DNA of 64,000 nt from Alectoria sarmentosa (lineage: Eukaryota; Ascomycota; Lecanoromycetes; Lecanorales; Parmeliaceae): NCBI GenBank assembly GCA_009733775.1, contig WOGZ01000010.1, positions 222,097-286,096 of the forward strand, written 5' to 3'. Each line of letters starts with the position of its first letter. Positions within the stretch are counted from its first letter, which is position 1. Below are positions 25,027 to 35,157 of this stretch, one piece after another. Both the position numbers and the translations under genes were made by a program. The notes under the pieces are model-generated. The model worked only from the letters and a program-made list of their open reading frames with translations. It made no database searches and was not told the origin of the DNA.

Positions 25027-25200
25027 CTTGGAATGGGGCTACCGATCTCGTTGAACGGAAACGCAGGGCAGACCGTTCACTGATTAATCCTCGTTCAAAT
25101 GTCATGGCGATATGAAAAAAAAAGGTCTTGGCGAGAAAAATCTTCAAGTAATGGCATTTCGTTATTGGAGGAAGGAAGAAGCTACTGACTATGGTTCTCC

Positions 25201-25524
25201 TTATGCGGGACGCTTTGGCACCACGATTTGCATACTTGCATAATCTAAAACCTCCTGCTGCCCAATCATACCGTTCCAACTCCCTTCCCCAGGTTTCCTT
25301 CGTAAACTAACACCTTTCTCCGGACCCATCAGCACTTTGGCCAGACCTCCCTTGTCCTTCCCAACATTTTGCACTATCGACTCATCGACAGATCGCTCGC
25401 TTTGCCCAGTTGTAAGGACTCGGCATGAGCCGGCTGGTGCGGGGAGGAGTACTTTCATGCAACAGGCCGAAAATGGTTGTATGCACCACCATGCCGGCCA
25501 CCACCAGTAATGCAACTGAGGCAT
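25201..25524 (-). CDS. Possible small hypothetical protein
   Basis: This is an ATG-initiated frame of 107 codons. From a second ATG inside it, an 85-residue version (MKVLLPAPAGSCRVLTTGQS...) has a mixed, charged composition that looks more like protein than the neighbouring frames. No domain, signal peptide or family is recognised. It may well be a chance frame in the spacer. Confidence 0.2.
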   Translation of the reverse strand: MPQLHYWWWPAWWCIQPFSACCMKVLLPAPAGSCRVLTTGQSERSVDESIVQNVGKDKGGLAKVLMGPEKGVSLRRKPGEGSWNGMIGQQEVLDYASMQIVVPKRPA

Positions 25525-26716
25525 TATCTGTCGAATGAAACCATTTTGGGCTCAACAGTTTCTTGTTTTCCACACATCTCGCTCTTTTGGCTCTTCCTCT
25601 CATTAGTCAAATGAATAAATGAATATCTGAATCTCAAGCTGGGGTTGCAAAAGGCACGAACGTGGCGTGTGTAAACAAGGTTCTCAAATTCGCTAGCGAT
25701 CTTCGTTGCCCCTCAAGGCAGGGCTGCCGCTCGGGTTGTGAGAGTACGAGAGATACCTACATACGCCTCAAGCAACATCTTGATCCTTCGATCATTATTT
25801 GCCCTGAAGCCAACCTATACCATTGCCATCTCGCAGTCATGAATCATGAGAATCATCATCGGGTTCACATCATCGCTTCCCTGGCCGAAACGATGTGCCT
25901 TTCTTTCCAGTCTTTCCTATTGCTGCAAGAGCTCACATTACACTTTACTTCAATCGGAGTACTTCCGGAGGATTAATCGAAGCATCTCATGCACACTCAT
26001 CTACATACTGCTGTACGTCTCATGGCTGTCACACCCGGAGCGCAATTAAACAAGGGTCTTCAGTCACTATTTTCGGCTTCTGAGCACTTGTCTCGTCTCG
26101 TTTTTGAGCGACCACGTCGATTCCTTTGATAATCAAAGCTCGTTTATCGTAGCTTCCTGCACTGCATCATTCAGGCTGCCCCAAGATACACTACGTGTGC
26201 ATGCCGTCAACATGCCTTGATGCCTAGATAGACACGCCATGGAGGTTCAGGTGATGTTGAAGTCACATTGTCAAGACACAACGAGCCCCAGTCATCGTAT
26301 TTCTAAAGCTTGGATCAGATGTCCGTTTGTGTATACAATTCAAGAGTAGATTAGCGAGGAAGGAGCCAAGTGCGTTGCACGATTACTCTTAGAGCAGCGC
26401 CTAGTGCTCTCAGACGGCAGTGCTAGGGCACATATCTTGGCTTCTGATACCAACATTTTTCAAGATTGATGCACATCATCTCAATATTGGATCGGCTCAT
26501 CATCCGAAGATCCCCACCGCGACTGGCCATCGTGAAGTCGATGAGTGGTGATTTTTTGGTTCTGGTTCTTCAGGAATTTGAACCTCTCGAGAGACACAGA
26601 CCCAAACAGACCTCCGAGAGGCAATTAGGACACCCCGGCCCGTCCACCACGGATCGTGACTTGTCTTTTTCTCGCAGAATAATGCATGAATGTGTGATGA
26701 AGGGCCTCCCTCCATT

Positions 26717-27703
26717 TCATATTATGCCTGGTATGACAGCCTTTCTGCTCCCTATCTTTTCCTTTCCAAATCTCTCAACGTACCACTGCTTGCCACCAAG
26801 AGCCCTCGGCAGCATGGTGGCCACCTCATTAATGAAGAATGTCCTCGCAGGCGCACAGGCCATTCCCCCAACCATCCAGAATCCACCCCACTCAACCCAT
26901 TCGCACAGGTAATGCGGAAACAACACCAAGCCAAAGAGGCCATTCTGAGGAACCATGTACACCTTCTCGACACTTTTCCCATCACCCTTCTCTCCCCGAT
27001 CTTTCTGCTTTCTCTCCTGATTACGTGCTGCGGCCCTTCTGATCTCGCGCAACTCGTCGTCATGATACATGTTGCCCAGGAGACCAATTCCAAAGAGCAT
27101 CAGGCCGAGTTCGAGTCTCATTGCCGCACCAATCCATTCGTCTTGTGTTGTGGGGCCGTATCCGCCGAGCCAGCCTCCAATACACGTAGCATTTATCAAC
27201 TGAAAACTAAGCGCCAAAGCCCAGACTATGATGTGGATAGGTGACATGGACGGATTCAGGAACAGTGGGGAAATGAGGGCGCGGTAGATGTAGTGAACCG
27301 TCTTGAAAATGCAAAAGCAGTAAGCAACGTTGACGATGGAGGGCAACGAGCTGCTACTCACAAATAAAGCAGCCATAGTCCAATTCGTGAGTGGAAGACT
27401 CTCAATTCCCTCTTGCTTCGGCAGAGAGTACATCAGGTACAAAAGCGTGATGAAGCCAGGCGCCTCCATAGTAGCCCAGCCAATCTTGCCCGGGATGTTG
27501 AAAGTCGATGTGGTTGAGGTCTTACCCATGGGATAATACTGGAAGAACCATTGGTACAAAGTAAGCTGCGTAGCTTGGGTTAGCGAAAGGGATTCTGGCC
27601 CCTTGCGGATGGCATAACGTACGATGGGGAAGAACTGCCAGAGGAATGTGATGAGCTCCCAATGCTCGCGGGAGGGCGGACACCAAGTTGGTATGATAGG
27701 CAT
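26717..27703 (-). CDS. 3-oxo-5-alpha-steroid 4-dehydrogenase family protein
   Basis: This is a polytopic membrane reductase of the SRD5A/DET2 family, which reduces an enone double bond of a steroid or lipid with NADPH. The frame is continuous for 328 codons, but a 60-nt intron in phase lies inside (27361-27302: GTGAGT, GTTGCTTACTG branch, TTCAAG). Removing it restores the family pattern TMAALFTVHYIYRALISPLF and leaves 308 residues. Other marks are GWATMEAPGFITLLYLMYSL, GLMLFGIGLLGNMYHDDELR and the C-terminal EWGGFWMVGG and YVERFGKEKIGSRKAVIPGI. Most of the chain is hydrophobic, which suggests an ER location. The real substrate in fungi is not clear. The start at 27703 lies 533 bp from divergent MET6. 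Confidence 0.88.
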   Translation of the reverse strand: MPIIPTWCPPSREHWELITFLWQFFPIVRYAIRKGPESLSLTQATQLTLYQWFFQYYPMGKTSTTSTFNIPGKIGWATMEAPGFITLLYLMYSLPKQEGIESLPLTNWTMAALFVSSSSLPSIVNVAYCFCIFKTVHYIYRALISPLFLNPSMSPIHIIVWALALSFQLINATCIGGWLGGYGPTTQDEWIGAAMRLELGLMLFGIGLLGNMYHDDELREIRRAAARNQERKQKDRGEKGDGKSVEKVYMVPQNGLFGLVLFPHYLCEWVEWGGFWMVGGMACAPARTFFINEVATMLPRALGGKQWYVERFGKEKIGSRKAVIPGII

Positions 27704-28236
27704 AACGTTTGTTGTCGAATTCTTTTTTGTATATTAGTAACGGATATACAAAAAGACTTGATGTTTATAGGAAGTCAAGGAGGCATCAATGGAAAGTATT
27801 TCTTTGCAGAGGCATCCCCTCACCTCAGCTAGTAGGGTCGGCAATATTTCCAAGTTCCTACATAAGGTATCTGGATGATCTGGGAAGGATTTGGCGATAA
27901 CAGATTAGCTAGGCACCTAGGCACCTAGGGTAGGCTCAATCGGCTTTTCCTCTCGGACTCCGAACTTCAACGAATGAGAATAGCATCGAAATTTCTGGGG
28001 CGCCGAAAATCATTTACCCCGCTGTACATCTCACCTTTCACCTTTCACCTTTCACCTTTCATCTCTCAGCTCTCACTTCTCACTTCTCACTTCTCACTTC
28101 TCACATCTTCTTACGAACCTTGTTCTTTCTGCTCCTCACCATTGTTTTACGATCCTCGTTTCGCATCCAATTCCATTTTCAACACTTCAAACGTCGCCAG
28201 TCCCAATTATCGTTGTTTCCAGAGCTGACCGCCAAA
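27704..28236. promoter_or_regulatory. Divergent promoter region, reductase / MET6
   Basis: This is 533 bp between opposite start codons. It contains the small tandem repeat AGGCACCT (27911-27930) and a long CT-rich tract with tandem 7-mers (28030-28106) just before the MET6 start. Pyrimidine-rich leaders are typical of highly expressed fungal housekeeping genes. No factor site is assigned. Confidence 0.55.
28030..28106 (+). repeat. Pyrimidine-rich tandem 7-mer tract in MET6 leader
   Basis: Repeats of CTTTCAC (about four) pass into repeats of TTCTCAC (about four) about 130-200 bp upstream of the MET6 start codon. This is either the CT-rich core promoter or 5' UTR, read directly from the sequence. 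Confidence 0.85.
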
Positions 28237-30736
28237 ATGGTTCATTCGTTAGCAAAGACCCATCCACTGTACTTGGACATCTGCTCAAGATCTGTTTAGC
28301 TCCGTTCTCGGATTTCCTCGTATGGGAGTCAACCGAGATCTTAAGAAAGCTACAGAATCATACTGGGGTGGCAAGATATCACAGAAAGAGCTCCTCGCCG
28401 AAGGGAAGCGTCTCCGTAGCGAGCACTGGAAGATACAGAAAGAAGCCGGCATCGACATCATCCCCAGTAATGACTTCTCGTTCTACGACCATGTCTTGGA
28501 CCACATCCAGCTGTTCGGGGTGAGTTGGCATCGTCCGTGCGCAGCGTGCGTGAGGGGTCGGACGCTTATTAGAGTTGACAGGCCATACCCGAAAAGTACT
28601 CGAAGTACAATTTGGACCCAATCGATGAATTTTTCGCTATGGGTAGAGGTCTCCAGAAGCCTCAGACCTCCGAAGCTGCTGCAGTCGATGTTCCCGCTTT
28701 GGTGCGTTGAACACCATTCTGATCTCGATTCTTGAAACTTACTTACAGTTATGAAGGAAATGGTAAAATGGTTCGACTCGAACTATCATTACGTCAAGCC
28801 CACATTCCAAGATGGACAAGACTTCAAGCTTTCATCAAACCCAAAACCTGTGGCCGAGTTCCTTGAGGCCAAAGAAGCCGGTATCATCACTCGTCCTGTC
28901 CTCGTTGGCCCAGTGACATTCCTTGCCCTTGGGAAGGCAGACCGAGACCAAAATGTAGTACCAATCAGTCTACTTCACAAGCTGCTCCCACTCTACGAGG
29001 AGATCTTGGTCAAGCTCAAAGAAGCTGGTGCTGAATCGGTCCAAATTGACGAGCCCTGCCTCGTCTTCGACTTGCCTCCAAAGGTGAAGAATGCGTTCAA
29101 GCCAGCTTACGACAGATTGTCAAGCCTTGGCGGCAAGATCCCCGAAGTAGTGGTTGCTACCTACTTTGGCGACATTGTTCACAATCACGACGTCCTATCA
29201 TCGTTCTCTAGCCTACATGGCCTTCATATTGACCTTGTTCGAAACCCAGAACAGCTCGAGACTGTCATGGGCGCTCTTGGCGAAAGCCAGCTACTTTCAG
29301 TCGGGGTGGTCGATGGTCGTAACATTTGGAAATCGAACTTCAAGAACGCTATTGAGACCGTTGAGACCGCAGTGCAGAAGCTTGGCAAAGATCGCGTCAT
29401 CGTCGCCAGCTCAAGTTCATTGCTCCACACACCTCATACTCTAGCGAGTGAGAAGAAGCTAGACGAAGAGGTCCGAGACTGGTTCAGCTTTGCAGTCGAG
29501 AAGACCAAGGAAATAGCTATCATTGCAAAAGCCGTAACCGATGGTCCTGCCAGCGTACGCGAGGAATTAGAAGCCAACGCTAAATCCATGGAAGCCAAAG
29601 CGACCTCAAAGCTTACGAACGACCCCAAGGTTAAAGAACGTCAGTCAAAGATTACCGACGAGATGTTCAACCGAAATTCACCATTCCCAATGCGCATTGC
29701 TCAGCAGCAAGAGATGCTCAACCTCCCCTTGTTCCCAACAACCACAATTGGTTCCTTCCCTCAAACCAAGGAGATCCGAATCCAAAGGAACAAATTCACC
29801 AAAGGCGAGATCTCCGAGGAACAGTACGAGAAATTTATCGAGAAGGAAATCCAAGATGTTGTGCAGATCCAAGACGAGCTCGACCTCGACGTCTACGTTC
29901 ACGGTGAGCCAGAGCGTAATGACATGGTCCAGTACTTTGGCGAGCGTCTCACTGGATACGTCTTTACCACCCATGCTTGGGTGCAGAGCTACGGCTCTCG
30001 CTGCGTACGACCTCCAATAATTGTTGGCGACATCTCCCGTCCTGCTCCTATGACCGTTAAAGAGTCGAAATATGCGGCGTCCATTTCAAAAAAACCCATG
30101 AAAGGCATGCTTACTGGCCCTATCACCTGTCTGCGATGGTCATACCCTCGCAACGACATCCATCAGTCCGTACAAGCCGAGCAATTGGCTCTTGCCCTGC
30201 GTGATGAAGTGGTCGACCTCGAGTCTGCTGGAGTCTACGTCATTCAGGTCGATGAGCCTGCCCTTCGCGAAGGTTTGCCTCTCCGCCAAGGTCTGGAGCG
30301 TGAGAATTACCTCTCATGGGCCGTCAAGTCCTTCCGCCTCTCCGTCGCTGGAGTGAAAGACTCCACCCAGATCCACTCTCACTTCTGCTACTCTGAGTTC
30401 CAAGACTTCTTCCAAGCCATCGCAGCGCTGGACGCAGATGTGCTCAGTATCGAAAACAGCAAGAGTGATGCAAAGCTCTTAAAAGTTTTTGTCGACGAAG
30501 CCTACCCCAGGCACATTGGCCCTGGTGTCTATGATATCCATTCTCCTCGTATCCCCAGCGAAGACGAGATCAAGGATAGGATCCAGGAGATGCTCCAATA
30601 CCTCAAGCCAGATCAACTCTGGATTGACCCTGATTGCGGTCTGAAGACCCGTCAATGGAAGGAGACCAAAGCTGCTTTGATCAATATGGTCAACGCCGCC
30701 AAGTTCTACCGGCAGAAGTATTCAAAGTCCTCTTAG
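28237..30736 (+). CDS. MET6: Cobalamin-independent methionine synthase
   Basis: This enzyme transfers the methyl group of 5-methyltetrahydropteroyl-triglutamate to homocysteine, the last step of methionine synthesis, in the cytosol. Exons are 28237-28247 (only 11 nt), 28300-28519, 28582-28701 and 28757-30736, giving 776 residues; the N-terminus is MVHSSVLGFPRMGVNRDLKK. The first donor is GTTAGC. The third intron ends in ATGAAG; I chose it because it gives the family-typical VPALEMVKWFDSNYHYVKP, while a CAG nine bases earlier would add four residues. The N-terminal half ends near residue 420. The catalytic half has VHGEPERNDMVQYFGERLTG and the zinc ligands His659 and Cys661 (IHSHFCYSEF) and Cys744 (DPDCGLKTR). 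All key residues are present. Confidence 0.97.
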
Positions 30737-31430
30737 GGCTTAATGCGTCATGATGAGATGTTCAACATAAACACTCAATGATTATAACACGGTTCTCTTG
30801 ATGACCTTGATCTCAACGATCACAAAATTGGCGTTGCCCACTGGCGAGCTAAAAAAAAGCGACATAAATCTACAGCTTTCAACATGGCATAGCGGATCTA
30901 CATTTTTGATGCCCTCTCAACCGGGTGTCTCGCGGTATAAAAGATTCTGTCTTCGGAGCGACTTTCAACATGGCATAGCGGATCTACTCTTTTGATACCC
31001 TCTCAACTGGGTGCCTTGCGGTACAGAATACAGTGCATTCTTCAGAAATACAATTAGTAGTTAAACCCAATAGAAGTGACTTTATTGGGACCCAAGATAG
31101 TCTCATCTCTTCCATCCGACCTCTACTCCGCACGGAAATGTTTCTCCAATTCGCTTTCAATCAAGGATGTTGCAGGTTGCGACTTCCATCTTTCTGTGTA
31201 TTCCTGCTCCTCCCTGCTTAACACCATGATTCCAATTTACTTCCAAAAGAAGGAGTAACAGAGGCATAGCAATAACATAAATCTGCGATCAAGTCCATTT
31301 CTTCTACTGAACACGATATCAGCATTAACTATCTTGCAATGGTTTACAAGCAGTAATAATTTTGGAAGTCCCCTTGACACTACTATATTCTCCTCCCTCT
31401 GCGTCTCAACAGCGACTCGCTCCTCTCACC
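30737..31430. other. Intergenic 694 bp downstream of MET6
   Basis: This holds the MET6 3' UTR, the imperfect 64-bp direct repeat described separately, and the promoter of the next gene. The stretch after the repeat contains only chance frames. Confidence 0.5.
30876..31025. repeat. Imperfect direct repeat, two 64-bp copies
   Basis: Copy 1 begins at 30876 and copy 2 at 30962, spaced 86 bp. Both begin CTTTCAACATGGCATAGCGG. I count seven mismatches over 64 positions, six of them transitions. The copies lie in the 3' region of MET6 outside any reading frame I accept. Confidence 0.92.
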
Positions 31431-34400
31431 ATGGGCCCTTTCAATTGTTGCAGCTTCCGGCGGGCTGTATCGCCGGAGTCTCAACCGTCCGTACTGATCG
31501 ACACTTCGCAGACAGGAGGAAGATTCGCCCTATCGAGTTATACTCCGTCGCGAGCTGGGAGTCACAAGAATGTCTCAAATGCTCAACCAATTCACGAAAT
31601 CTTTGCTTCAGCTACCAAAGACGACGTCGCCCATGAAATTCCTACAGCATTGGGGAATCACACAGCTTCGACACATGAGACGGAATCAGGTATTCACCGA
31701 AAGGGCAGCAACCGCCGGCTTCACGATGTTGCAAGCAAGGTTCGAAAAAGGATTTCGCGCGATTCTGGCATGTCCAAGCGAAGTTCAAAGCAGAGGCTGA
31801 GGAGCAGCCTCAGCGAAGACGAACCTCAACGGCGGGAAGAGCTGAAGCGTGCTCTTCACCAGAGGGTGCAAGAGGATATCGATGAGGGCACCAACATCAG
31901 TGATGGTAGCTACGACGAAGATGCTGTCCCGATCAAGACTCCTAAAGGCACTTGGGGTCGACACGAAGGCTCCATTCAGATCAGTCCAAAACACCTCAGC
32001 AGCGCTCTTAGAAGGTCGGAGTCTCCTTCAGCATATGCGGAGGTGGACTCAAGAACAACGTCTCAAGCCTATGCGCCTAAAAATGCCGCAGGGGCTCTTT
32101 CTCGAATGTTGATCCAGAGAGGCAGCAATCTGGCAAGAGAATCCGAGGAACAAGCCGTCGGCTCAAAAGTGGAGAATGACCGAAATGCAAGTACTACACA
32201 GAAATACAACTTCAGTGACGAAGACAGTCCCATGCGAGTGCTAAAGGCCCAATCACATTCATCCCTAGGCCGATCGAATACCGTCTTACATATGCCAATA
32301 TCAACTAAGCCTTTGGAAATTGACGTGGCGAAACCCGAATTCTTGAACACGCCTGGAGCATCATCAGCGCCAGAGCTGCTACCAATGTGTATCAAAAGAA
32401 TCCACAACTCAGCGGCTAGAGAAGACTCGCGGCTTTCGTTTGCCGATGTCCGCCAAGGCGCTTCGTCAAACGAAGCAAACGAGACACAAAGAATAACATT
32501 GGGTTCTGCGAGATTTTCGGGCGTTTACGACACCAAGATAAGACCAGCTAGCGAGCAATTGCTTCACGGGACCTCAGGGTTATGGGGTCATTCGGTCTAT
32601 TCCAAGCACAGCAACACCCAATCTACTACTGATACCCACACCAGCTCCTCAAATGGACATTTTTGCAATCCTCGTGGCGAGGAAATGTGGTTTGGGGGTA
32701 CGGATGGAAAAGATCACAGTCCACCAACATCCGAACAGCAAGCTGGATCCCTCGTCAGACAAAGGGGTCGCTCAGAAGGAAGCGACCCTGTCCATCTTTA
32801 CAATATGCACATACCTCAACGCCTGGCATCTAAGCCTCTGCTGCCTTCTGTCTCTTTACCTCAATTGGAGCATCACAAGCGAAATCGGAGTTATACCAGT
32901 GGGGTTAGCTCACGAGGGTTTTCTGCTATTCCTCGAAGTCAACCATCGAGCTCGCTGTCCACAGATGGGAAGCACTTTAGGACGCCAGCAACGCATATCA
33001 CATCTTCTTCCGTCTACAGTTCGGCAAGTCTGCCCCCCAGCCCACCAGACTCCACTCTGCATATCAACAGCCTCTCCGACAGATTGTATTACCTCGAGGC
33101 GTTGCAGCCCAGCGAAGAAATCATAAGTGTTCCTGCAATGAGGCCCAAGTCAATCGATCTGGACATCCTTGAACGACGCACAGTGGAGACAAGCTATCAC
33201 TCGAGTAATGAGAGCCTGATGAACCGCGAGCTTGCAGCAGCCGAGACACGCATCTCCCCATTGCCGAGGGCAAACACACTACCCAAGAACAGTCGATTTA
33301 GGGAGGATTTGAACCGCATTTCTGTTGAATTGGCGCTCACAAATCCTCCGCGACGCAGAGTCAGCAACCTTGATGGCACTAGATCTCCCGCTGACGAAGC
33401 TGTCACGTCTATCTGGGAAAAGGCACTTCGGGAGCATTCGCAGGAAGACAAGGCTATCTCACACACTAGGATTGGAAGCACGTCACCAGATTTGGTTGGG
33501 CCTAGAGAACTTGACCCAAAGACGGCAGCCTCAACTGGACAAAAGGCTCGGAAACGTTCGTCTTCCCTGCGTACAAATGACCGCAGAGTACCAGAACCAT
33601 TGGAAGGAGCGCACCTACAAGCACATTTGGGCGCATACACTCTGCCTCCACGTAGAGAAATTACTCGCAAAAGACCCACGCTTGAAGGTATCAAGATATC
33701 TCCCTCTGGGGTTCGAGCATCATCATGGGCACGCTACCCATCCCACACTCGCCCCGAGCGGTCTACGTCCCCGGCCGGAGTCGCAGACCAAGTGTACTCC
33801 CATGACTTCGCCGTTACCTCGCCAGGTACTTTGCCTGAAGTCTCATCAGAACACGGATCCTCTCCCTTGAGCAACGGCAAGAAAGGGAAGACCAAGAGTT
33901 TGACTTTCGGCAAACAAATGTTCTCGACCTTAAGCAGCCTTTACAAGAGCCAGAGCCAGGAGTTGCAGAGACGCCTGGCTAACGAAGCTCGTGGCCACCG
34001 CTCGAGTATATCCGAAGGCGGCGTACTGGAGTATCCCGAATTGGAAATGCTGGGTAGCATCTCGCCACCAATGCCGTCGCCCGATATCGCTACGAAGCTC
34101 GAATTGGAAGAACAGATCAGAAAGTCAAGTGAGCCTCAGAGTCATATGCAGAGGTATGGTGCTCAGTCAGGTCAAATTTCGAGAAAGCAATCGCAAGATT
34201 GGGCGAGGGAGTACCGAGATTGTATCCACCCTCAACCGAAATGGAAACGGGGAAGCCGAACCCCGGCTATCGATCCGAGGGACTATGACACTAAATTGCT
34301 GAAGGAAACTTCTGATGGGCAAGCATTGGACGTAGCTGCTGTTAGATCTCGTCAGGCCAGTGAAGCCATTGGTCCCAAAGATGTACGGGTAGAGGGATCG

Positions 34401-34523
34401 GGCTCTGCTGACCTGAGAGCTAGTACGTTGGAGTTTCAGAGAAGCCTTGAGCAGGATGAGTGGAAAGCGAGGGAAAGGATCAGGATGTTGGGCCTTGAGA
34501 CCGAGACCGGCGTCCCGAAATAG
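31431..34523 (+). CDS. Large Ser-rich disordered protein, possibly acylated at N-terminus
   Basis: One exon gives 1030 residues from ATG at 31431 (MGPFNCCSFRRAVSPES). The frame extends 23 codons upstream but without an ATG. No catalytic domain is recognised. The chain is rich in Ser, Arg and Pro with many possible phosphosites. A basic stretch (RLHDVASKVRKRISRDSGMS) is near residue 100. A short ordered-looking segment near residue 830, FGKQMFSTLSSLYKSQSQEL, and the charged C-terminus (LEQDEWKARERIRMLGLE) look conserved-type. Gly2 followed by Cys6-Cys7 is the kind of N-terminus that can be myristoylated and palmitoylated, suggesting membrane attachment, but that is inference. The gene converges with another disordered-protein gene at 35158. 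Confidence 0.8.
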   Translation: MGPFNCCSFRRAVSPESQPSVLIDTSQTGGRFALSSYTPSRAGSHKNVSNAQPIHEIFASATKDDVAHEIPTALGNHTASTHETESGIHRKGSNRRLHDVASKVRKRISRDSGMSKRSSKQRLRSSLSEDEPQRREELKRALHQRVQEDIDEGTNISDGSYDEDAVPIKTPKGTWGRHEGSIQISPKHLSSALRRSESPSAYAEVDSRTTSQAYAPKNAAGALSRMLIQRGSNLARESEEQAVGSKVENDRNASTTQKYNFSDEDSPMRVLKAQSHSSLGRSNTVLHMPISTKPLEIDVAKPEFLNTPGASSAPELLPMCIKRIHNSAAREDSRLSFADVRQGASSNEANETQRITLGSARFSGVYDTKIRPASEQLLHGTSGLWGHSVYSKHSNTQSTTDTHTSSSNGHFCNPRGEEMWFGGTDGKDHSPPTSEQQAGSLVRQRGRSEGSDPVHLYNMHIPQRLASKPLLPSVSLPQLEHHKRNRSYTSGVSSRGFSAIPRSQPSSSLSTDGKHFRTPATHITSSSVYSSASLPPSPPDSTLHINSLSDRLYYLEALQPSEEIISVPAMRPKSIDLDILERRTVETSYHSSNESLMNRELAAAETRISPLPRANTLPKNSRFREDLNRISVELALTNPPRRRVSNLDGTRSPADEAVTSIWEKALREHSQEDKAISHTRIGSTSPDLVGPRELDPKTAASTGQKARKRSSSLRTNDRRVPEPLEGAHLQAHLGAYTLPPRREITRKRPTLEGIKISPSGVRASSWARYPSHTRPERSTSPAGVADQVYSHDFAVTSPGTLPEVSSEHGSSPLSNGKKGKTKSLTFGKQMFSTLSSLYKSQSQELQRRLANEARGHRSSISEGGVLEYPELEMLGSISPPMPSPDIATKLELEEQIRKSSEPQSHMQRYGAQSGQISRKQSQDWAREYRDCIHPQPKWKRGSRTPAIDPRDYDTKLLKETSDGQALDVAAVRSRQASEAIGPKDVRVEGSGSADLRASTLEFQRSLEQDEWKARERIRMLGLETETGVPK

Positions 34524-35157
34524 GCGCTGGATGGATCACGGATTGCGGTGGGCAACATGAGAGCGGTGTCTTGGGTCCAAGGGCTTCTTTGTCGTCGATC
34601 ACTTCTTGGTAGCGTTGGTCGTAGTTTTGTCTAGCGGATAGATGGTTGGTACTAGGAGCGCAATCAGCATTTGAAGGATAGGGTCAACCTGGCTTTGAAT
34701 TGAAATATTCGAGCTTGGCAGATCGGTCTCGAGGATTTGCATCCAGTGAACCCGGAAGGAAACCGGCTCGAGATTGCTAACCTAGCCGTGCAATGAAGGG
34801 TGCTGTTGATGGCCATGAGATTTCAGTGGAGAATCGAATGTCTTTCTTCTTTCCATGATGGAATCGGGTTTTCCCTCGAGTTCCGTAGATTCCTTGATGC
34901 ACGGCAAAGGATAGATTGGATGGTATTCTTATTGATTGGATTTTTTGGAAGCTATAACAGGCTTGGATGTAAATATCGCATGGGGTATCAAATGCGCGGT
35001 CTTGACCAAAACGGAGCCCAAAAAAATGCAAGCCTTTCCATGCAGGCGACAGCTACATGCCAGTCTCGTTTGCCCACCAACGTCCCATACACAAATTATC
35101 ATGCGTGCATTCATCAACGCTTGATGTCGAAAAAATCTGGATACGTTTCCTTTCGAT
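34524..35157. other. Convergent intergenic region
   Basis: This is 634 bp between two gene ends facing each other. Small frames overlap on both strands, none convincing. I see nothing else. Confidence 0.45.

Larger units (their letters stand above)
23743..26716. other. Long intergenic spacer, nearly 3 kb
   Basis: This is the longest gene-free stretch in the window, upstream of the kinase gene. It holds a 15-bp tandem duplication (24997-25026), A-rich runs and a minus-strand frame of 107 codons (25201-25524), which is the only candidate small gene. A long 5' leader for the kinase may occupy part of it. No tRNA, transposon or repeat family is recognised. Confidence 0.45.

Noticed and set aside
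26690..27244. Plus-strand frame of 184 codons opposite the reductase gene
   Set aside because: Antisense of a conserved membrane enzyme; no independent support.
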